Source: Thermoplasmata archaeon (lineage in GTDB: Archaea; Thermoplasmatota; Thermoplasmata; Thermoplasmatales; Thermoplasmataceae). Taken from it: 28,557 nucleotides of DNA. The position numbers and the translations under genes are program-made. Under the pieces are notes generated by a model. The model was given only the letters and a program-made list of their open reading frames with translations, made no database searches and had not been told where the DNA came from. Below are positions 16,993 to 25,021 of the stretch, piece after piece; position 1 is the stretch's first letter, and each line of letters starts with the position of its first letter. The stretch spans positions 1 through 28,557 of the forward strand of contig JAJZOK010000039.1 in assembly GCA_021811525.1 (NCBI GenBank), given 5' to 3'.

Positions 16993-17991
16993 TTATGGAT
17001 TCTCATTGGACAAGGCATCATTGAGGCTTACAAGTGACTCAACGTAATTTATATGGTCAGATCTGGCAGGCCTCTTCCAATTTTCGCTGATTCCTTTGAG
17101 AAACTGGATATGGAGGCTGTTTTCCACTATGTAGTATGAGATTTGTTTTTCGAGAGTTATTTCCAGTTGAAGAAAAATTGGCCCGGTATAGCGTTTTATC
17201 ACTTCATTAGAAAAGTCCATGAAGAATTTCGATTTAATCTGGAATTCCACCAGATTGTCTTCTTGGCTGACCACTTCACTTTTTGCGTTTCCTTTAATTG
17301 AGGGAACCTCGGTCTTAAAGATGAGCTTCTGGCTCCCGCCATCAGAAAACTCTTTCGGGACGTATTTACCTAAGTTTTGCATCACACCCTCATTCTGCTT
17401 CCTAATTTCTTCGGGATGATATTTCCAAGCTGTACTCACCAACAGGAATTGCTCAAGGCTGTTCCCATTCTTGGCATATAGCTCAAGCAGATACGGGAGT
17501 CCCTTGGGTTGGGGGCCAGAATAGATGAAGTTTTTAGAGAATATGTGATCCTTGGTTAGAAAATCTATAATTATGTCATTGACTTCTTTTGCAACCGACC
17601 TGTGGTATTCAACGCTAACGTAAACATCACCCTTGCTGTGGAATACATTTGGATCAACCCGGCACCCGGGGATTGAATTTATGCGCTCGTAAAACGGAAT
17701 TACAAATCCTGGAAACTCCATTTCCAGGATTGTATTATGGACGTCTGATTTTTCACCTCCGCCCCATGATGCAAGAAAGTTGTGGAGGGAGTCTTTTTCT
17801 GCCTGGGTAGGTTCAAACCCTAAGTTCATGTAGGCTTTCAAACCAGTACTGTCTCTTGTTATAAACAGGAATCCGTCTCTCACAACTGAGTTTGAATCAG
17901 CCAGATTCAGCTTCCTCGGCATGAGATTTGCTATCTTGATCACCGAACAGCAGTCTAAGACCTCTTTGCTAAACACTGAAGATACCTCCAT
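16993..17991 (-). CDS. Unrecognised protein, possible downstream half of a frameshifted gene
   Basis: I do not recognise this protein. From the ATG at 17991 it has 332 residues, mixed alpha/beta, without signal peptide or membrane helix. There is a Gly-rich WGGGEK segment near residue 90 and a C-terminal half rich in charged residues. The open frame extends 34 codons further upstream (to 18093), but there the sequence reads like a shadow of the preceding gene's frame. The ATG lies 23 bp inside the end of the upstream gene. Removing one A from the AAAA at 17995-17998 would fuse both into one protein of about 460 residues. So this is either a second overlapping gene with coupled translation, or the rest of a gene split by a +1 shift. 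Moderately long and intact, it is probably expressed. Confidence 0.6.
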   Translation of the reverse strand: MEVSSVFSKEVLDCCSVIKIANLMPRKLNLADSNSVVRDGFLFITRDSTGLKAYMNLGFEPTQAEKDSLHNFLASWGGGEKSDVHNTILEMEFPGFVIPFYERINSIPGCRVDPNVFHSKGDVYVSVEYHRSVAKEVNDIIIDFLTKDHIFSKNFIYSGPQPKGLPYLLELYAKNGNSLEQFLLVSTAWKYHPEEIRKQNEGVMQNLGKYVPKEFSDGGSQKLIFKTEVPSIKGNAKSEVVSQEDNLVEFQIKSKFFMDFSNEVIKRYTGPIFLQLEITLEKQISYYIVENSLHIQFLKGISENWKRPARSDHINYVESLVSLNDALSNENP

Positions 17992-18364
17992 CAATTTTGA
18001 ACTCTTTCCTGATGTCATCAAGCCTGTTGCAGAAACTGGCTCCGAAAAGATATTCCAGCCTTTGCCTTCCAAGATTGCACAAGAACCATACAAGTGACGG
18101 ATACTGCAATCCGAATGGAGGGTTTTTCTGGCGAGAAATTGACTCGTCGGGAATAAAATCCTGAGCAGGGAATGTCATTCCTTCAGATTCCAGCACAGTG
18201 TTCTGTACCACGCTTAGAAACCACATTGATGAATTTTTCAGAAGTTCCTCCGGAGGCAGTTCAAAGTATTTTGGTTCCATTCTTGCCTCCAGGTACTGTG
18301 CTTTAACCTTCCGCAATTGCTCCTCCAGAGACCGAAGGAATATTTTTGGGTGAAAGGTTCCCAT
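17969..18364 (-). CDS. Unrecognised 131-residue protein, possible upstream half of a frameshifted gene
   Basis: No family recognised. It has 131 residues: a charged N-terminal helix (about 9-35), a Pro-containing linker, then a hydrophobic patch LVWFLCNLGRQRLEYLF near residues 91-107 that could be a buried amphipathic helix. It starts with ATG, and a TATA-like element lies about 26-30 nt upstream, so the transcript is nearly leaderless. Its 3' end overlaps the next gene by 23 bp, with the two frames offset by one base at an AAAA run. The protein ends rather abruptly (residues GGIFSV) while the other frame continues with good coding character, which is why a frameshift is considered. Confidence 0.55.
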   Translation of the reverse strand: MGTFHPKIFLRSLEEQLRKVKAQYLEARMEPKYFELPPEELLKNSSMWFLSVVQNTVLESEGMTFPAQDFIPDESISRQKNPPFGLQYPSLVWFLCNLGRQRLEYLFGASFCNRLDDIRKEFKIDGGIFSV

Positions 18365-18396
18365 TTAGGTTAGTGAGCACTGATCTAAACTTATAC

Positions 18397-18425
18397 TTAT
18401 GCAATAATGGTATTAAATTGCATAA
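18397..18425. promoter_or_regulatory. Inverted repeat with 8-bp arms, candidate operator
   Basis: TTATGCAA (18397-18404) and TTGCATAA (18418-18425) are exact reverse complements 13 nt apart. They flank or overlap the TATA-like element that serves the leftward gene starting at 18364. One helical turn between arms fits a dimeric regulator. The nearby AbrB-type gene is one candidate, without direct evidence. Confidence 0.4.
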
Positions 18426-18604
18426 TGGAGCATAATTCATTAATAGGTACTTTTCAAAACTACAAATACATTCAATGGCCGGAAGATGGCACTTTCAGTT
18501 TCGGCTTCATTTCCCTAATGAAAAAGAAGGAGCAGTCATTTCTCCGGCCAATGCACTTTGGTAAATTTGTCCTTAAAGTAGGTATAGATCTATATCGTTT
18601 TTAA
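18425..18604 (+). CDS. Possible small protein, weak evidence
   Basis: A 59-residue open frame from an ATG, moderately basic and rich in Phe. A TATA-like element (CTTATACTTAT) lies about 30 nt upstream, so a leaderless start is possible. Against it: no family likeness, a CGG arginine codon that is rare in the neighbours, and no Shine-Dalgarno. It may be noise. Confidence 0.2.
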   Translation: MEHNSLIGTFQNYKYIQWPEDGTFSFGFISLMKKKEQSFLRPMHFGKFVLKVGIDLYRF

Positions 18605-18738
18605 TTTTAATAATCCAGATATTAGCCATAACGAAAGGTTAATCCGAATTGGCCTTCAAGATCGTGTTGTAAATATAAATATGAATGCCTTACATCTTAG
18701 TGTCTCCTTAATTATAATTACTATAAATAAATGAATAA

Positions 18739-18921
18739 ATGGCACAAGAAAATGGCCGAAAAATACTGGATGTCACTCACATTTCCTCAAGGGGATCTTC
18801 TTACAGAATAACCCTGCCTAAAAAAGTGGCGGCACAGTTGAACCTTTCCAGTGAAGATGATATAATAGTATTCTACCAGGAAGAACTTGGCAAAATTACG
18901 CTTGAAAAACTGAAGCACTGA
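18739..18921 (+). CDS. AbrB/SpoVT-type DNA-binding protein
   Basis: A 60-residue protein made of one swapped-hairpin AbrB domain: SSRGSSYRITLPKKVAAQL at about residues 16-34, followed by an acidic turn (SSEDD) and a beta hairpin. Such proteins bind DNA as dimers and act as general transition regulators or as antitoxins. No toxin gene is adjacent on this strand, so a stand-alone regulator is more likely. The ATG at 18739 has an A+T-rich TATA-like sequence about 26 nt upstream and no Shine-Dalgarno. Confidence 0.85.
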   Translation: MAQENGRKILDVTHISSRGSSYRITLPKKVAAQLNLSSEDDIIVFYQEELGKITLEKLKH

Positions 18922-18973
18922 GTGAGTTTAAGGCACTAAGAAGAAATCCTGTCTAATTTCTAGGATTATATAT

Positions 18974-19321
18974 TCATTGTATTTCATGGTTATTTCTTTC
19001 TGAAACGGAAGTCCACCTATTGCCCCATTTTCCAAGGAGATCTAGGACTTCCTTCAATGCTAGCCCTTTCTCTGTGAGAGAATAAGAGACATTGAACGGT
19101 TGAGTGGCAACAACATCACGTTTGACGATCCCTCTGCTGGCAAGTGTTTTAAGGTTGTTGGAGAGGGTCTTTGAACTTATTCCCTTAGCTTCCCTAAGAA
19201 GTTCATTGAAGCCCATGCTTCTTGTCATGAGGTACCTTATTAGGATAAAGTTCCATTCACTGCCAATTTCCCTGATTGCTGAAACTATTGGGCATTTATC
19301 AAGCTCTGTGTGTCTTATCAT
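18974..19321 (-). CDS. HxlR-family winged-helix regulator
   Basis: A 115-residue HxlR-type regulator. Cys10, in the N-terminal DKCP motif, is the position often used for redox or electrophile sensing in this family (for example YodB-like proteins). The winged helix covers roughly residues 15-90 with IGSEWNFILIRYL, GFNELLREAKGISSKTLSNNLK and the wing ending in YSLTEKG. It is divergent from the pirin gene with 181 bp between them, which holds a dyad-like element at 19380-19405, so it probably controls pirin and itself (inference). Confidence 0.9.
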   Translation of the reverse strand: MIRHTELDKCPIVSAIREIGSEWNFILIRYLMTRSMGFNELLREAKGISSKTLSNNLKTLASRGIVKRDVVATQPFNVSYSLTEKGLALKEVLDLLGKWGNRWTSVSERNNHEIQ

Positions 19322-19379
19322 ATTTTTGGTGCTTACCTCATGGTTATCAGATATCTCTTTTCCCTCTTAAAGGATATAA

Positions 19380-19405
19380 ATGTAATTAGTATATCTACTT
19401 TACAT
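19380..19405. promoter_or_regulatory. Imperfect dyad between HxlR and pirin genes, candidate HxlR operator
   Basis: The 26-bp element begins ATGTAA and ends TTACAT (exact complements) and contains inner AGTA and TACT, also complementary but offset by 2 nt. It lies between the divergent genes next to a TATA-like sequence (TATATCC on the HxlR side). HxlR proteins commonly bind GTA...TAC dyads, which fits the inner and outer arms. Confidence 0.45.
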
Positions 19406-19502
19406 GAGAAACTGACTAACTGAGATTGAACTAAATTCCAAGCGGATTTACTCAGCAGGTTAGCACAGGAAAATTCCAAATATCCCATGCAAAAGGTGAA
19501 AA

Positions 19503-20426
19503 ATGAATCACGAGAAACAGATTATGCACATATTTACTGGCCAGGAAACTTATGATGGAGCAGGAGTAAAACTCAACCGGATACTTGGTGGGCACCTTTC
19601 AGCCCAAATAACGGATCCGTTCCTGATGCTGGATCACTTTGGTTCTTCAAAGGTTGAAGATTATATAAAGGGTTTCCCCTGGCACCCCCATAGGGGTATA
19701 GAAACAGTGACCTACCTGCTTTCAGGAAAGGTGTTGCATGAAGACAGCGAGGGTAACAAGGGCGTAATACATACCAATGACCTGCAATGGATGACCGCAG
19801 GAAGCGGTATCTTCCACCAGGAGATGCCCAGGCCACTGGATGAGACAGACCCTGATGAGTTGCTCAAGGCAGTTGGGCTGCCTACAAATTTATCTGGCTT
19901 ACAGCTTTGGATCAATCTCCCCGCCAAACATAAGATGACAATGCCGACTTACAGGGACATTAAGGGAAATGGTGTACCGGTTGTGGAACCTGATGGAGGG
20001 GCCAGGGTGAAGATCATAGCAGGTTCATATGGTAACAATGAAGGGCCGTTCAAAGGGGGATATGGTGTTGACCCCACGTACCTTGATATTTCCCTGAAGG
20101 AGGAATCAGAATTCACCTTTCCAGTTAAGGCCGGTTATACTTCCATGCTTTATGTGGTAGGGGGAAACGGCCATTTTGACTCTAATGGCAGCAATTCATA
20201 TTTCCCGGGGCAGGCATTGGTGTACTCTCAGGAAGGAGATCACGTTAGAGTGCATACTGATGATTCTCATCTCAGATTTATATTGCTGTCGGGAAAGCCA
20301 CTCAATGAGCCCATCTGGTGGCACGGCCCCATAGTCATGAATTCCAGGGAACAGATTAATGAGGCTGTGCAAGACCTTCAAACTGGAAATTTTGTCAGGG
20401 AAAAGAATCCACTGTTTGTTGACTGA
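19503..20426 (+). CDS. Pirin family protein
   Basis: A 307-residue bicupin of the pirin family. The metal ligands are His61 and His63 (WHPHRG), His105 and Glu107 (GIFHQEMP), matching His56/His58/His101/Glu103 of human pirin. Some bacterial pirins open the quercetin ring; the archaeal role is unknown and may be redox sensing or detoxification. The C-terminal cupin lacks such ligands, as usual. The ATG is preceded by AGGTGA at 4 bp. It is divergent from an HxlR regulator with a conserved Cys, which suggests induction by oxidants or electrophiles. Confidence 0.92.
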   Translation: MNHEKQIMHIFTGQETYDGAGVKLNRILGGHLSAQITDPFLMLDHFGSSKVEDYIKGFPWHPHRGIETVTYLLSGKVLHEDSEGNKGVIHTNDLQWMTAGSGIFHQEMPRPLDETDPDELLKAVGLPTNLSGLQLWINLPAKHKMTMPTYRDIKGNGVPVVEPDGGARVKIIAGSYGNNEGPFKGGYGVDPTYLDISLKEESEFTFPVKAGYTSMLYVVGGNGHFDSNGSNSYFPGQALVYSQEGDHVRVHTDDSHLRFILLSGKPLNEPIWWHGPIVMNSREQINEAVQDLQTGNFVREKNPLFVD

Positions 20427-20497
20427 ACAACAAACACACATTTTTTAAGGGAAAGAATAGAATTTAGATACCTTGAACCTATTATTGCCAGATCACA

Positions 20498-20956
20498 ATG
20501 TCGCATGTCACACTTGAGACAAACATGGGAAACATCAAGATCGAGCTCTTTGAAAAGGAAATGCCCGTTACTGCGGGCAATTTCAGGAAACTTGTGGAAC
20601 AGGGATTTTACAACGGAGTGATTTTCCACAGGGTCATACCGGATTTCATGATACAGGGAGGAGATCCCACTGGCACAGGCATGGGAGGGCCCGGATATAA
20701 CATAAAGGATGAATTCACAAAGAACAATCGGAATTCAAGAGGCACCATTTCCATGGCTAATGCAGGGCCAAATACTGGCGGTTCACAGTTCTTCATTAAT
20801 GTCGTGGACAACCACTATCTCGATTCAAAACATCCTGTCTTCGGGAAAGTGGTGGAAGGGATGGATGTTGCAGACAAGATCAGCAAGGTTAAGAGAGACC
20901 GTGGAGACAGGCCGGTTTCAAAAGTCGTAATTAACAAAGCAACCTACCAGAAATAG
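20498..20956 (+). CDS. Peptidyl-prolyl cis-trans isomerase, cyclophilin type
   Basis: A 152-residue single-domain cytosolic cyclophilin that accelerates proline isomerisation in protein folding. Active-site residues are Arg45 and Phe50 in [14 protein letters not shown] and Gln97/Phe98 in GSQFFI. There is no signal sequence. The ATG has no Shine-Dalgarno; an AATTTAGATA element about 30 nt upstream fits a leaderless promoter. It stands alone between pirin (same strand, 71 bp upstream) and a convergent MscS gene. Confidence 0.95.
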   Translation: MSHVTLETNMGNIKIELFEKEMPVTAGNFRKLVEQGFYNGVIFHRVIPDFMIQGGDPTGTGMGGPGYNIKDEFTKNNRNSRGTISMANAGPNTGGSQFFINVVDNHYLDSKHPVFGKVVEGMDVADKISKVKRDRGDRPVSKVVINKATYQK

Positions 20957-20986
20957 CCATATTGCGAAAGAATTAATCATGGGCCC

Positions 20987-22153
20987 TTACTGGCCCGTAT
21001 TTATTTTATTCTTGAGGTTCAGGTAGGCTTCCTCATATGATTTGTTTATGGCATCGGCCACACCATCGTAAGAAGTTCCCCTCTGAAGTTTGAAGGTAAC
21101 CTTGATGCTGTTGGTAAGGTAGGTCTTGGTGAAAAAGAAACTTTTGAATTCAAGGATGCCCGCCTCACCCAATTTCTGGCCAAGCAGGTTGTCACCCTCC
21201 TTCATAATGTCCTTGATGGGGACATCCACCGGAAAGCCCATAATTATGTTATTGCCCTGAGGCGCCCTGTTTTTCATTTCCCAGTAACCTTCCTCCAGAG
21301 CCACGTTTATGGCGTGGGCAATCGAATTGTAATCATCCATTCTCCTGAAATCTATTAGCACTTTTACTGTGTTTGAATTGAATGCCTTGGCAAAGAAGAA
21401 CATCTGGAAATTAACTAGGCCAATGTCGTCTTTCCTCTTTTCTATCCTTTCCCTTGCAATATCTATAATTCCCCTGATCTGGGCATCAACCGGGAGAGCA
21501 GCAGAAACTGTTGCCCTTATGTTTGCATTGTAGCCCAGTATCTTGAACTCAGACTGTGAGAGAAGGGCTGTATTAGGGAGTTCCACAACATAACCATCAA
21601 TGTCTTTCACCTGGACAGTAAGCAGCTTGACATCAACAACCTCTCCCATTACCGGGTTATCGAACAGCCATGAAAAGTAGGAAACTTTGTCCTTCGGTTT
21701 AACAATCCCTGCACTGGCAAGAAGTAACCCCGACAACAGGCTGGATACCGTATTCTGAAGGGCAAACGATAGAATAAGGCCGCCAACGGTGCCGCCAATC
21801 AGTGCCCCTGTAAGGCTGACTCCGATGTATTCTAGAAATACTGCTATGGCGATGCCGTATACAACGGCCCTGAGAATTGTGTAGACCCCCCGGATATTGC
21901 GCTTCGTCCTTTTCTGGGATGTAATTTCTATTGTCTGCCTGATGCCGCGCAGTATTAAGAAAGCGAACCCGAAGATCACAGAGGCAGCAATTGCATCCTT
22001 GATGTATCGATCATATGTCTTAAGGAACGGATAGACCGTCTCTACTCTTGGATACAGAAAATACTGGAAAAAAACAAGTATGAAGATACCCAGGGAAATT
22101 ATTCCAATTGCTTTTAGAGTCTCTTTGCCTACGGTTGGTCCCCGGGAACTCAT
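20987..22153 (-). CDS. MscS-family mechanosensitive channel with duplicated C-terminal module
   Basis: A 388-residue membrane channel that would release solutes on hypo-osmotic shock. There are hydrophobic helices at about 12-34, 52-70 and 90-110, then the Gly/Ala-rich pore helix (GGTVGGLILSFALQNTVSSLLSG, about 119-142), the beta domain (DIDGYVVELPN, about 184-194) and the alpha/beta domain. The C-terminal part holds two similar units: about 251-295 (FFFAKAFNSN...IAHAINVALEEGY) and 338-382 (FFFTKTYLTN...VADAINKSYEEAY). Standard MscS has one such unit, so this looks like an internal tandem duplication. The start is the ATG at 22153 with a weak GGGA upstream. Confidence 0.88.
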   Translation of the reverse strand: MSSRGPTVGKETLKAIGIISLGIFILVFFQYFLYPRVETVYPFLKTYDRYIKDAIAASVIFGFAFLILRGIRQTIEITSQKRTKRNIRGVYTILRAVVYGIAIAVFLEYIGVSLTGALIGGTVGGLILSFALQNTVSSLLSGLLLASAGIVKPKDKVSYFSWLFDNPVMGEVVDVKLLTVQVKDIDGYVVELPNTALLSQSEFKILGYNANIRATVSAALPVDAQIRGIIDIARERIEKRKDDIGLVNFQMFFFAKAFNSNTVKVLIDFRRMDDYNSIAHAINVALEEGYWEMKNRAPQGNNIIMGFPVDVPIKDIMKEGDNLLGQKLGEAGILEFKSFFFTKTYLTNSIKVTFKLQRGTSYDGVADAINKSYEEAYLNLKNKINTGQ

Positions 22154-22238
22154 CCAATCCCAATTGCCTTGATAATGTATAAAGTTTACATTGTAACGGG
22201 GGAAAACTGGCTCTAGAGTCCATTTCCCATGAATAAGA

Positions 22239-22583
22239 TCAGTTTTTGGGTGCTCTCGACCCCTCTACAGGGAGCCCCGCTTTCTCCCATTCCTCGATGC
22301 CCCCTTCATAAGCTGATGCATTGTAGCCCTTATGCTTCAATATACTTGCAGCGCGTTTAGATGCCAGACAGGTATAATTCTTGCAGTAAGTGACAACATT
22401 GATTTGGTCCCCAAGGGCATCTAGCCTGCCATCTTCCACCAGATCAAAGGGGATTGAAATGGACCCCTTGATATGAATTTCATCATATGAATGGCGTGCC
22501 AGGACGTTCACAATGACAGCTGTGCCCTTCTCCAGAAACTTGAGAACATCTTCCTTAGAGACTGTATCAATCAGGTCTTCCAT
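22239..22583 (-). CDS. Rhodanese-like domain protein
   Basis: A 114-residue single rhodanese domain, a sulfur carrier or sulfurtransferase. The active-site loop begins with Cys67 in VVTYCKNYTC; a second Cys (72) closes it. The conserved HIKGSISIP and YEGGIEEWEKAGLPVEG segments are present. The start is set to the ATG at 22583; the frame can extend 10 codons to a TTG at 22613, but those residues are not family-like. It may be a general sulfur-trafficking or thiol-detoxification protein. It is divergent from the TDT transporter gene, with about 80 bp between. Confidence 0.88.
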   Translation of the reverse strand: MEDLIDTVSKEDVLKFLEKGTAVIVNVLARHSYDEIHIKGSISIPFDLVEDGRLDALGDQINVVTYCKNYTCLASKRAASILKHKGYNASAYEGGIEEWEKAGLPVEGSRAPKN

Positions 22584-22663
22584 GACTTTGCATGCTACCG
22601 GATTATTAAACAAGTTTCTAGGAACATTTATTTGTATCAGGGAATAGCAATAGGTAGGAATTC

Positions 22664-23716
22664 ATGGAAAATAGGTCAGCGAATTTTCTTGTAAAGTTAC
22701 CTGTGTCCTCATTCTCCTTCACAATGTCAACTGGAATTATTTCCATAAGCGCCATAATACATCATGAGCCGCTGATATCCAGTGTCCTTCTCCTTATTGG
22801 AATAGCATCCCTTTTTTGCATAATGTTCCTTTACGCACTAAAGGCAGCCACAGATCACGGGACAATCATTGAAGAGTACCATGATAACAGGAGATTCTTT
22901 GGTTTTTTCACCATTTCGGCCGGCATAGACGTCATTGCAACACGGTTGATGCTTACCGATATAAGCACCTATGATTACGCATTTTTCATAATATCGGTTA
23001 TATTTCTGTTAACTTTTACCATAATGTTCCTTATTAAACTTTTAAGCAAGAAGTTAATTTTCAGAAGGGACAAGGTATATTCAGACTGGCTCAACCTGAC
23101 TGTTGCCCTAGAGGCTTCAGCAATCTCCATGGCTGTGTATTATCTGGAAACTTCGCCCCCACCGGAGATTGTATATCTATTCATATTCACCCTCATTCTA
23201 ATGGGCCTCATCTCCTACGCATCGATTAATTTCATTGAAGGATCCAATCTAGTTAAACCTGCTAGGGAAATGGAATTTAACGGCATGTTCTTTATAAACA
23301 TGGGTGCCGGGGCCATACTTTCCCTTGCTTCATTCGAACTGCTTATGGTTCCCATCCATTTTCCGGCTTTAATAAACCAGCAAATCCTGGATTTTCTTTT
23401 TGCAGCTGGAGGGATATATGCAACTATCTGGCTGCCGGTTGTTCTTTTCAGGTATTTCTCTGCACTTTTCAATATAAAGGGGATCAGATACAGAGTTTCC
23501 CAGTGGGCAATTATTTTCCCTCTGGGCATGTATTCAGTCACAACACATTACCTTTCAGAATTCTTCCATTTTTACGGGATCTTCAACGTTATATCTTATG
23601 CAGCCTTTGTGGCCGCAATATGTGCCTGGGCGATAGAGTGCATAATAGCGGCCCGCCACATCATAAGATATTGGCAGGCCATCTTAGAAATTGAAGATAT
23701 TGAAAATCCAGCGTAA
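22664..23716 (+). CDS. TDT/SLAC1-family transporter (tellurite-resistance/dicarboxylate type)
   Basis: A 350-residue inner-membrane protein with about ten hydrophobic helices. The N-terminal FSFTMSTGI (17-25) and the late WAIIFPLGMY (281-290) are the two most conserved parts of the tellurite-resistance/dicarboxylate (TDT, SLAC1, TehA, Mae1) family. Members conduct anions or transport C4-dicarboxylates, malate or sulfite. The substrate here is not determined. The ATG is preceded by AGGTAGGA. The neighbouring divergent rhodanese makes sulfite or another sulfur anion a possible cargo (weak inference). Confidence 0.85.
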   Translation: MENRSANFLVKLPVSSFSFTMSTGIISISAIIHHEPLISSVLLLIGIASLFCIMFLYALKAATDHGTIIEEYHDNRRFFGFFTISAGIDVIATRLMLTDISTYDYAFFIISVIFLLTFTIMFLIKLLSKKLIFRRDKVYSDWLNLTVALEASAISMAVYYLETSPPPEIVYLFIFTLILMGLISYASINFIEGSNLVKPAREMEFNGMFFINMGAGAILSLASFELLMVPIHFPALINQQILDFLFAAGGIYATIWLPVVLFRYFSALFNIKGIRYRVSQWAIIFPLGMYSVTTHYLSEFFHFYGIFNVISYAAFVAAICAWAIECIIAARHIIRYWQAILEIEDIENPA

Positions 23717-23718
23717 GA

Positions 23719-24867
23719 TCAGGAGAGGGTATCTGCAAAATCACTGATTCTGGAAATCCCTGCCTTTATGGTTTCATCGTCTGTTGCAAAAGACAGCCTG
23801 AAATGGTCTTCTCCCTGATTGCCAAAGGCAGAGCCGGGGGTAACCACCACCAATTTCTCGTTAAGAAGCCTCTCTGCAAATTCATCGCTGGGAATATTTC
23901 CCTTATACTTCACAAATGCATAGAAAGTTCCCTCAGGTTTTCTCATCTCAAGGTTGGCGGAACTGGATATCAGTTCGTAAACCATGTCCCTTCTCTTCCT
24001 GAAAATTTCATTGAACCTGACAGGTGTCTCCGTGTCACTTATGGCAGCGAGAGAAGCATACTGTGAAATGGCCGGAGCGCAGGTGATTGTCTGCTGCTGA
24101 ATCTTGTTTGAGGCCTTAATGATCTCTTCTGGTGCAACCATGTATCCTATTCTCCAGCCTGTCATTGCATAACTCTTGGAGAAACCGCCTGCAGTAATTG
24201 TCCTATCGAACATCTCCGGAATAGATGCTGGTGAAAACATCTTGCCTTCGAATATGAGGTCCTCATAAATTTCATCGCTCAACAGGTAAAGATTGTTTTC
24301 TAGAACAAAATCGCAAAGTTCCCTCAATTCTTTTTCTGAGTACACCTTTCCAGTGGGATTGGTAGGATTGCTGATTATCACCATCTTGGTTCTTGGGGAG
24401 ACAAGTTTTCTCATGTCATCAAGATCAAATGAATAATTCCCGTCAGTGGGCGATGATAATACCTTACCACCATGGAGCCTCACAATATCTGGATATGAGA
24501 GATAATATGGCTCCGGAAGGATGGCTTCATCACCAGGGTTCATAAGTGACATTACAGCAAGATTCAGGGAGAACTTTGTAGGTGTTACAAGAACATTCTT
24601 GAATGTAGACTTTACATGGTTGACGTTGCTCATTTTCTTTGCAATAGCCTCCCTCAGTTCCAATATCCCGTAAGAAGAAGTGTAGTGGGTCTTGCCATTC
24701 AATGAGGCTTCGTAACCTGCCTTTATTATGTGTTCAGGTGTTGTAAAGTCCGGTTCCCCGATACCGAAGTTATAGACTTTCTTACCTGCCTTGACAAGTT
24801 CGGCCGCCTTATTGCTGGTGGCCACAGTCTTTGATTCTGAAATGGATGACAACCTGGATGCTAACAT
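23719..24867 (-). CDS. Aspartate-type aminotransferase (class I/II, PLP-dependent)
   Basis: A 382-residue fold-type I aminotransferase. PLP binds Lys231 in GFSKSYAMTGWRIGY; NPTNPTGK (167-174) and the DEIYEDL segment hold cofactor contacts, and Arg357 in HFRLSF binds the substrate alpha-carboxylate. It probably makes or uses aspartate or another amino acid with 2-oxoglutarate; subgroup Igamma-like archaeal enzymes have broad specificity. The ATG at 24867 begins a standard N-terminus. It ends 2 bp past the convergent transporter stop. Confidence 0.92.
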   Translation of the reverse strand: MLASRLSSISESKTVATSNKAAELVKAGKKVYNFGIGEPDFTTPEHIIKAGYEASLNGKTHYTSSYGILELREAIAKKMSNVNHVKSTFKNVLVTPTKFSLNLAVMSLMNPGDEAILPEPYYLSYPDIVRLHGGKVLSSPTDGNYSFDLDDMRKLVSPRTKMVIISNPTNPTGKVYSEKELRELCDFVLENNLYLLSDEIYEDLIFEGKMFSPASIPEMFDRTITAGGFSKSYAMTGWRIGYMVAPEEIIKASNKIQQQTITCAPAISQYASLAAISDTETPVRFNEIFRKRRDMVYELISSSANLEMRKPEGTFYAFVKYKGNIPSDEFAERLLNEKLVVVTPGSAFGNQGEDHFRLSFATDDETIKAGISRISDFADTLS

Positions 24868-25021
24868 TCAGTAGGCAATGCCCGAAGCAGATAAAGATTT
24901 CATGCTTTTGCCGGATGCATTCCATTTAGTTGCATATGCCTATGAATAAAGATCACCCTGCTCCATTCAAATATTACTTATGCATTTTGAATGAGCGACT
25001 GCCATATCAGGAAAGCTAAAC

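Larger units (their letters stand above)
18365..18738. other. Intergenic region between the unrecognised gene pair and the AbrB-type gene
   Basis: About 370 bases. It holds an inverted repeat at 18397-18425 in the divergent promoter area, one doubtful small open frame (18425-18604), and an A+T-rich stretch with TATA-like sequence before 18739. I see no RNA gene. Confidence 0.5.

Noticed and set aside
18739..18921. AbrB-type protein as the antitoxin of a toxin-antitoxin pair
   Set aside because: No PIN, RelE or MazF-like gene adjoins it; the next gene is an HxlR regulator on the other strand.
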